Notes under the pieces: generated by a model
The model's input: only the letters and a program-made list of their open reading frames with translations
Database searches by the model: none
What the model was told of the DNA's origin: nothing
Part shown: positions 57,171-64,000 of the stretch, in pieces
Layout of the letters: every line of letters begins with the position of its first letter
Position numbering within the stretch: position 1 is the first letter of the stretch
Program-made: the position numbers and the translations under genes
Assembly: GCA_030765045.1 (NCBI GenBank)
Contig: CM060965.1
Coordinates: 29,017,435 to 29,081,434 of the forward strand
Direction: 5' to 3'
Length of the DNA stretch: 64,000 nucleotides
From: Tenodera sinensis
Lineage: Eukaryota; Arthropoda; Insecta; Mantodea; Mantidae

Positions 57171-58863
57171 AAGCTTCGATGTGAGTTACCTATGTTCAGC
57201 AGCAGTATATCTTTTGGAATAAAAATGTAAGCAAGACGTAACTGAGAATTATTTTTGTCAAATCAGGGGCCTTGATATATTTCATGACCATCCCTTACTA
57301 AATCTCGTGAATCAGAGAATAAAATCCTAGCTTCTTGGACGCAATTGTTCCGAGAATTATGCACGGGATATTAGCCTTACATTAAGTGCAACGATGATGA
57401 GCGAAATTGAAATTGGCGATAAAGAGGAAAAGGAGAAGTAGCGGAAGATGAAAGGAATTTAGATTAGAGAGCAGCGTGAATATGAGGATTATGTGTTCTT
57501 TTCCTGTGTTAACCATCTTAATGAACAACTATAATCTGTTTGCTGTTAGAACAAAGTAGTGTATTCCTCCGCGCCCCACACAGAGCTACAGCTCTAATAC
57601 GCTATTGGTTAACATAATATCTGCACGTGCGCATGTAAACAACAATATTAATGCCGCCACTGCCCAATTTACCTCGTTCAGATAAGCTGAATTTGACTGC
57701 TCTCTTTGTTGTTACATAAACCATTGCATTATTGACATATTAGAGCCATTGTTATTGCAGTAATCACATTGTAAGGATTCTTAGACCTCAGCTAAGATAC
57801 CACTTCAGGTTTTGTCCATGTGTTCTTTGGAATGCGCTGCGCCCTTACTGGACGGTAGGAGGCATTGTGCATTGTCACGGTTTACCAGATCTTTATAGCC
57901 ACGGTAGAATGCTTCACCAATAACTTATTGAATATATTCAATATAATAACCATACCAGGCTGAGAACCATAGCATTTAAAGATTGTCTATAAATAAAAAC
58001 TCAATTTCAATTCAAGAAGGTGGAAGTAAATGATGAAACATATATGCATGGCAGCCACCGGTACACGGACGGTCTTGTTTTGCTCGAGAAACACTGTTCT
58101 GGAACATCTTTATCTGTGTTCCCAATCAGTGTGCTTCTTCAGAGAGACGGCTGCGCCAAGAAATTTTCAAAAGAGCCCTTTCTATGAAAGTTCATATCGC
58201 GAGATGAAAAGTTCACTTGATCGCTTTATATTTCTGGGCCTGGAGAGAAAGAGACAGCCTAATGAACAGGGGAGGGGATGTCAGTCTCTCTAATGACGAA
58301 GAGAGCGAGAGCTTTCTGCTCGCAGTCTGCGAAATTATTTTAAATGACACTCTTTCTCTCGCTGAAGCGTGGTGCCTGAAAATATGTGACGTGGATATTG
58401 CTGGTGTGCAGTGACGTTTATTTTCACAGGCCTGCGATTTAATATCTAATATCAACATTACTTACTGAAAATGCATGAAAATGAATTGAGTGAGCATGTT
58501 CGAGCTTGGTCTTTCTTTGCTTTCGAAATTTTAATTACGCTTAACCCCCTAATGCATAATGTTGCCATTATAACAAAGATATTTAGTCATGTGACAGTGT
58601 TTTTTCTGTTGTTGTTTTCGTGTAATATCGGCACTTAACAATAAAATCAAGGTTTGGTAGCTCTTTGTATAAGTGTATATATTAGTATTATTGTTACATT
58701 TTTTCTTTTTCAAAAATCAAAATCCCTACAACTCTAGTCTAAAATGTAACCCTGTCATGATCCAGGCGTACCATCTCACTGCTCTCGAGATGAGGCGCTC
58801 TCTAAAGAGCAGCAACGGATATTCTTGCTGTGTGAGCCATTGCTCAGTCCTGTTGAAACCATA
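57171..58863. other. Unassigned DNA
   Basis: Frames at 58030-58458 on both strands lack motifs. Confidence 0.5.
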
Positions 58864-59340
58864 TTAACTCATGCACACGATAATTTCAATTTCATTGGTG
58901 AGGAACGTTTCAATCATACTGATGCACCGTTGGGAATTCACAGTAACTGTGTGGCCGGCATCATCTTCATAAAAATATGGATCAGTTATCCCGTTCGATG
59001 ACACAGCGGACCATGCGGTTATTTTTTCATTGAGCAATAGTCGCTGGTATAGATTCCGGGGATTTTCTGCTGCCCTGTAACGAAAGCTTTGTTTACTCAC
59101 ATACCCATAAGTGAAAATGTGCTTCATCTGACATCCACACGCTGTTGAGGAACATTTCAGATTCCTCATATTTTACTGCAAACAGTAGGCAATCCTGTGT
59201 TGGCATCACCAGCTTCCAAATGTTTTGACGAACTGAAGCTTGTGTGGATGTAATTTGAGATCCGAAAACAATGTTCTGCCCAAATTACGGCGAGATTAAC
59301 CTAATGAAACAACATTCAGAACGCTGAACACTCTGCTCAA
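58864..59340 (-). pseudogene. Tc1/mariner transposase fragment (DD34E-type lineage)
   Basis: On the minus strand, a frame near 59165-59110 reads MFLNSVWMSDEAHFHL, with the first catalytic Asp in SDEAHF. After a one-base shift the main frame gives GYVSKQSFRYRAAENPRNLY, NEKITAWSAVSSNGITDPYF and GHTVTVNSQRCISMIETFL. It stops before the second catalytic Asp. Upstream (59170-59340) is degenerate. It shares the AENP...W.AVS...I.PYF order with the 47.5 kb fragment. Confidence 0.8.
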
Positions 59341-60000
59341 TGGCGACATTGATCTCTGGCGTTCGAACAGTCATTCTTGGTCCTGGATGCTTCTGGTTCA
59401 AGGCAGAACTTTTGATTCCAAGTTTTCAACCCATGTGTTCAGAGCATGAACTGAAGAAAGAGGATCATGACGCCCAAGTTGAAAATGACGCCGAAATTCT
59501 TGTCATACAGCTTCATAACAATCATTGTTTTTATAATAAGCCTTCACGATGCTCTCCTGACCCTAATCAGGTTAAAATTTCCCATTCTGTATTTGTGTTA
59601 AAATACTACATAGTCAGAGAAGAGAAATAATTGCACGTCTTCAACTTCATGAAACAAAAGGCAGAGATGAATGAATAAATGAATGAAGCTGAGGTGCGGA
59701 TACTTGACATTGATTGTCCTACGCCCTCTCCAGCATGGAGTCGACTGGTCACCTCCAGATATGGCTAACATTTTCACTCGTCTAGATCTCTCTTGCACCA
59801 GTTATAACGTGTGAAGTGGCGTTCTGGTTCTCCGAGGTGTATGCTTTCTTCAATTGACAGGTAAAAGATGGATTGCATTCAATTCCATTTTCATTTAGTT
59901 TTAAAGCATCGGGCATTTTCAGTGAATACACACTGTGCTATGAATGGGAAGAGCTGCGTGAGCAATAATAATCGGTCGAACCAGTTCATTCCTCACTTGT
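59341..60000. other. Unassigned DNA, possibly holding the 5' part of the next LINE
   Basis: Around 59720-59810, PPDMANIFTRLDLSCTSYNV is faintly like the end of a LINE endonuclease domain (…PD.LDI.L…). I do not consider this secure. Confidence 0.25.
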
Positions 60001-61666
60001 GCTTCTTCAGTGCAAGACCAACCGCCAAAGCCCCTGCAAGATCCCTTAATCCAAGACGCACCATCTGGAGCAAATACGCTGCCTTAATGTCCGATGAACC
60101 TGCGAATATCCGGCCGTGCCACAGCACTGAAGAAGCCGAAGAACTAGCGGCCACCATAACTGCCACAATGTCAACTGCCATGGCAAAAGCTACTCCTCCC
60201 CGACGGCAATCTCTAGTCCATCAGAAACCACTCCCACAAGAACTTCGGAATCTCATAGCCACCAAAAACAAGGCCAGGCGCAGATACCAGCGAACGCGCA
60301 ACCCGCAGGACAAAGAGAGTGGAACCGCCTCCAATGCATAGTCAGTACTGAGTTACAGGACTACGCCAACGAAGAATGTGAAAGACGTTTGGGCACCCTG
60401 GACACAGAAGACTCGTCTTTATGAAGAATGTCCAAGGCACTCTTGCGTATCCCTTTCTCAGACCCACCCCTGATCGACAGTGGACGAGTGGCCCAGTCTG
60501 CTAGAGAGAAAGTTGAACTCATGGCCGAACACCTGGCCTCCACCTTCCATCCGGCCGACCCATTGGACGACGAGATTGCCAATGAAGTCGAGCCAGTGAT
60601 GCGAGATTACTTATCTGCTCTCTACCAACAATTAAGACTCACTACGACCGACGAGGTCAGCAACATTGTGACTACTGTCCGCCCATTCAAAGCGGCGGGT
60701 AACGATAACTTGCCCTACGCCACCCTCAAGGCTCTGCCACCCAAGTGGATCGATCTTTTACTACATCTGTTCAACAGCTTACTCCGTTTGGCTTATTTTC
60801 CTGCTGCCTAGAAACATGCACGGATAATAACTCTACCCAAACCAGGCAAAAACACGCAACACCCGGGCAACCACAGACCTATCAGCCCGCTACCAGCCAT
60901 CAGCAAGCTGTTCGAGAGGATCGTCCAGTCTCGCCTGCAGAGCATACTAGATAGCCACAATGTTCTTCGCCCTGAGTAGTTCGGCTTTCGTCGCCAGCAC
61001 TCCACTACACACCAGCTCTTGCGCCTAGTAGACGAGGTAATACGCTGCTTCAACAATAGGCATTACGTTGCAGCCCTATTCCTTGACATCTCCCAAGCCT
61101 TCGATACCGTGTGGCATGAAGGACTTATCCACTACGACATCCCTCCCTACCTAGTGCATCTAATACATAGTTTCCTTTCTAACCGTTCCTTCGTTGTCAC
61201 CAGGGACAACATCCACTCTCAACCTTACGCCATCAATGCAGGGGTACCCCAAGGCAGTGTTTTGAGACCGCTGCTATTCCTCACCTATATCAATAGTCTT
61301 CCTCCTCTCCAGGGCTGCAATGTGTATCTATTCGCCGACGACACCACCATAACAACGGCATCATCTCACCATGCAATAGCGACCCAACGACTTCAGCGCT
61401 ATGCAGATATGTTGACCGCTTGGTTTGCTGCTTAGCGACTAAAGATTAACGCCACCAAATCGCAAGCTGTCACCTTTGCCAGACGCCACCTCCAAGATGT
61501 GGATTATCTACACCTGGCAGGTGAACAAATCCCCTGGTCTACTGAGGCAAACTACCTCGGAGTGCGACTGGATATGCGCCTAACCTGGAAGGTCCATATA
61601 ACTCCGCTGGCGTCGAAGGTGGACAGCAGAATGGCCATGCTGTACCCGCTCTACAATAAAAAATCC

Positions 61667-61684
61667 CCCATAAGCTTAAGAAAT
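61667..61684 (+). repeat. Left TSD of SINE A in the LINE
   Basis: CCCATAAGCTTAAGAAAT, matching 61914-61931 (CCCATGAGCTTAAGGAAT) at 16 of 18 bases. Confidence 0.85.
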
Positions 61685-61913
61685 CAAAAAATCATTTTGT
61701 TGTTTAACGACGCTGTCAATTGCCAGGATCACATCAGCGTCGCCGGTGTGCCGGAATTTTGTCCCGCAAGAGTTCTTTTACATGCCAGTAAATCTACTGA
61801 CATGGAGCTGTCGTTTTTAAGCACACTTAAAAACCATCGGCCTGGGCCGGATTTGAACCCGCGACCTTGGGAACAGTAGGCCAGCGTCTAACCAACTGAG
61901 CCACCCAGACCGA
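61685..61913 (-). mobile_element. SINE family A, full-length copy inside the LINE
   Basis: On the minus strand it runs GTCGGTCTGGGTGGCTCAGT, B box GGTCGCGGGTTCAAATCC, GTTTTTAAGTGTGCTTAAAA, TCTTGCGGGACAAAATTCC and CGTTAAACAACAAAATGATT. At 229 bp it matches the 223-bp copy at 10593. An 18-bp TSD flanks it. It is antisense to the LINE. Confidence 0.92.
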
Positions 61914-62261
61914 CCCATGAGCTTAAGGAATAAGCCTTTACTCTTCAAACAAGTTCTGCGACCGGTTCTGGTTTACGCCTGCCAAGTCTGGGGAGCTGCC
62001 GCTAAAACCAGCCTCTACCCTCTTCAAGTCCTCCAAAACCGTTACCTTCGGACAGCAACCGCTGCCGCTTGCTACATACCCAATGCCAATATCCATTCTG
62101 ACCTATCTTTCCCAACCCTAAGAGAATATATCCTCTACCTGTCCCAGAGCTTTTATGCCAAACTCCCCTCCAGCTTTAACCACCTCATCCGCGGCCTCGC
62201 GGAATATGACATTGACCCCGGAGAGACATACAAGTGTCCCAGACTTGTGCTAGGCCAGTAA

Positions 62262-62580
62262 GACTATGACGTGACGTGACGTGAGTAATTGTTCATCATC
62301 ACCACCATCATCAACAAATAGCTCATAGCCATAAAAAAACCTCATCAAATAGTTACCCCCATCCCTCATATTACTTTCACTCCACCCTTGTTCACACTAC
62401 CATACCTCATATTTAAAAAAAATTCAATCCACCTCCTTCAACCCACCGTCAGCACCTTACTCCCCATCCCAATGTCAGTATGGGACAATGTCCCGGAATG
62501 GCTATAGTCAGAGGGCGCCTCCCCCCGGGGAGGATAACCCCTCAGTGACCCCGCAACAAGGAGGCTTCTTTCAAACTCGC
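62262..62580 (+). mobile_element. Probable 3' region of the second LINE
   Basis: After the stop come a GACGTGACGTGACGTGAG triplication (62270-62284) and C-rich sequence similar in composition to the 3' region at 1518-2520. The end is uncertain. Confidence 0.4.
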
Positions 62581-63439
62581 GGTTCATGGAGCATTCAATG
62601 TTCGACGCAGCTTCGAACGAAATGTCTGAAGGGAGATTTTCCGCTAGACCACGGCCCACAAGCCCGGATAATCATTTTGTGTTTTATAATACTGCATTAA
62701 CTCGAGCGTTGCTTCGCTCCAGCAAACAACGCGGTAGTGCCTATTATTACATGTCCATGGTAATAGAATAGTTATTTATGTTTAAATGAAACGATGACTA
62801 AAATACCATCATTATTCACAGTCTATTATTTCAAGTACAAAATGGGTAATAATACATGTAGTGCGGTAACAAATTACTTTCATTTTCTTAAAAGGTATGC
62901 TGCGGTGATGGCACGTGCATTTTTTACAGCAAAACACTTGTTGAGTTGGATGGAGTGTAAATGCCTAAAGCTATTTCCAGCATCGACACCACAAATTCCT
63001 GCAAATAGTAAAAGAATAAGACACGTGTGTAGCTTTTACTAAAGTCATTGACTAACCTGGAAGAACAGTTGCGGAAACTACAACTCACAGCCTTCTATTA
63101 AAGTACGATTGTGTAAAAGGAGTGAAAAGACCTGTTGACAACACCACCTGAGAGGTCAAGCATAAACTGTGTGAGAAGTATATATAGATAGGTACAGGAA
63201 ATTTTAATTACGCACCTGTATAACCAATGAGTGCAAAGCAACTTAATATTTTAAGGTGGGGCTCGTCGCACAACAAAGGACGGATGGGGCAAGCTACATC
63301 ACACCACATGCCGTGCCGGCGAGCAGGCAAAGACGTTCAAGGTCAGACTGCCTCGCGTGACTGCCCTGTGTGGGTAACTGTCAATAATCGAAGCAGCAGA
63401 AACAAAAAAAAGTTTCAAGAACTTTCGCGAGATTTCTAG
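62581..63439. other. Unassigned DNA
   Basis: Nothing recognised. Confidence 0.5.
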
Positions 63440-63850
63440 CTGCATTATTTCCGGTGTGTGTTTGTGTGGAGCTCGAGAAACGCCAGTGTGACGTCATCCC
63501 CAGTATCGAGGAGGCCAGAGAAAAGCAGAGCAGTGAGTTTTAGAGTTGAATTATGGACATGACTCAGTCGGTGTGTCAGTAAATGTGAGACAGCTGTTTG
63601 TGCGTCTGTCGTCGTGTTGGTACGTCGTAAGATTCGACGAGCGTCGCGACTGATTGTAATGTCGTAATTAGGGTACGAGAGACACAGAAAGTGAAGAAAG
63701 ACACCGAAAGGGCTGAGCAAGGTTATGAGAACAGTTGTAAGCTGTAGACTGTGTTAGCGACGAGAAGAAAACTGTATTTGTGGTAAAATGTAGAGGACAA
63801 TGAAGTGAGAGAGCAATAGATTTTGTCGTTTTGTGTGTAATATAACTGGC
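63440..63850 (+). mobile_element. Gypsy-type LTR remnant
   Basis: GAGACACAGAAAGTGAAGAA, GAACAGTTGTAAGCTGTAGA and GTTAGCGACGAGAAGAAAAC align with 2690-2800. TTTCAAGAACTTTCGCGAGA just upstream recalls AGAACGTTCGCGAGAACTTT in the LTR at 8635. Boundaries are unclear. Confidence 0.45.
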
Positions 63851-64000
63851 ATTTATTTCCCCAGGGCAAAGTAAAGCCCTAAAAGCACCTTACACATGCC
63901 GGGGATAGAGCTTGGGCTTCTGGAAGAGAAACAGTGATAAAAATGGGGTGTCACTCTGTAAATTTGATTACGCTAGCTCGTACTATTTATGGACTTGTGT

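Larger units (their letters stand above)
60010..62261 (+). pseudogene. Jockey-like LINE reverse transcriptase, broken by stops, a frameshift and a SINE
   Basis: The frame opening near 60010 (ARPTAKAPARSLNPRRTIWS) covers the linker before reverse transcriptase. A shift at about 60340-60425 leads to a long frame with stops at 60809, 60977 and 61433. Landmarks: FKAAGNDNLPYATLKALPP, LPKPGKN, FGFRRQHSTTHQLLRLVDE, motif A ALFLDISQAFDTVWHE, motif B GVPQGSVL at 61241, motif C FADD at 61331-61342, then YLGVRLDMRLTWKVHI. A SINE at 61685-61913 interrupts it. Removing that and one TSD copy (247 bp) brings the final segment (QVLRPVLVYACQVWGAAAKT ... LRGLAEY-like end) back into the same frame. The C-terminus resembles that of the LINE at the window start. 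Confidence 0.88.

Noticed and set aside
59720..59810. LINE endonuclease end upstream of the second LINE
   Set aside because: The resemblance is confined to a few residues and frames are broken.
60745..60954. Separate small gene
   Set aside because: It is an off-frame shadow of the LINE reverse transcriptase.
61800..61913. Antisense tRNA-like sequence as a tRNA gene
   Set aside because: It is the head of a SINE with a body, tail and TSD; a near-identical unit occurs at 10593.

Overview
The window reads as non-coding, transposon-rich chromosomal DNA from an animal, most likely an insect with a large genome. The evidence is AT-rich sequence with no bacterial-style gene packing, no long open frame that looks like a host gene, and many arthropod-type mobile elements: Jockey-like and RTE-like LINEs, several Tc1/mariner lineages, Gypsy-type LTRs with a tRNA-Leu primer site, tRNA-headed SINEs and a Helitron-like unit. 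Assignment to a polyneopteran insect is only a guess from the look of the SINEs. Family names rest on remembered motifs; no database search was run.

Layout. 1-2.5 kb: 3' half of a Jockey-like LINE cut by the window edge, with a long hairpin in its 3' region. 2.5-12 kb: Gypsy LTR remnants, tRNA-headed SINEs, an antisense RTE-type LINE end with perfect target-site duplications (TSDs), and several copies of a foldback-like family here called X. 12-29 kb: mostly unassigned DNA with a LINE C-terminal fragment, SINEs, a mariner deletion derivative, a Gypsy LTR plus primer site, and a 97-bp pogo-like MITE. 29.4-34.3 kb: a Helitron-like unit filled with a satellite array of alternating ~180 and ~117 bp repeats, split by a 499-bp solo LTR with a 4-bp TSD; its distal part carries a gag-like remnant. 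34.3-45.3 kb: more family X, a Gypsy LTR in reverse, SINEs and a mariner pseudogene. 45-60 kb: SINEs, three further Tc1/mariner pseudogenes, an unassigned open frame near 52.4-52.9 kb and a short reverse-transcriptase fragment. 60-62.6 kb: a second Jockey-like LINE, inactivated by stops and by a SINE inserted with an 18-bp duplication. 63.4-63.85 kb: another LTR-like remnant.

Nothing here forms an operon or working pathway. The useful content is the order of nested insertions: SINE into LINE, solo LTR into satellite, solo LTR into family X, and RTE LINE into family X. I found no convincing host gene; the best candidate for non-transposon coding sequence is the decayed frame at 52.43-52.93 kb. 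Every transposase and reverse transcriptase seen is broken, so the window looks like the inside of a large intron or an intergenic transposon graveyard.
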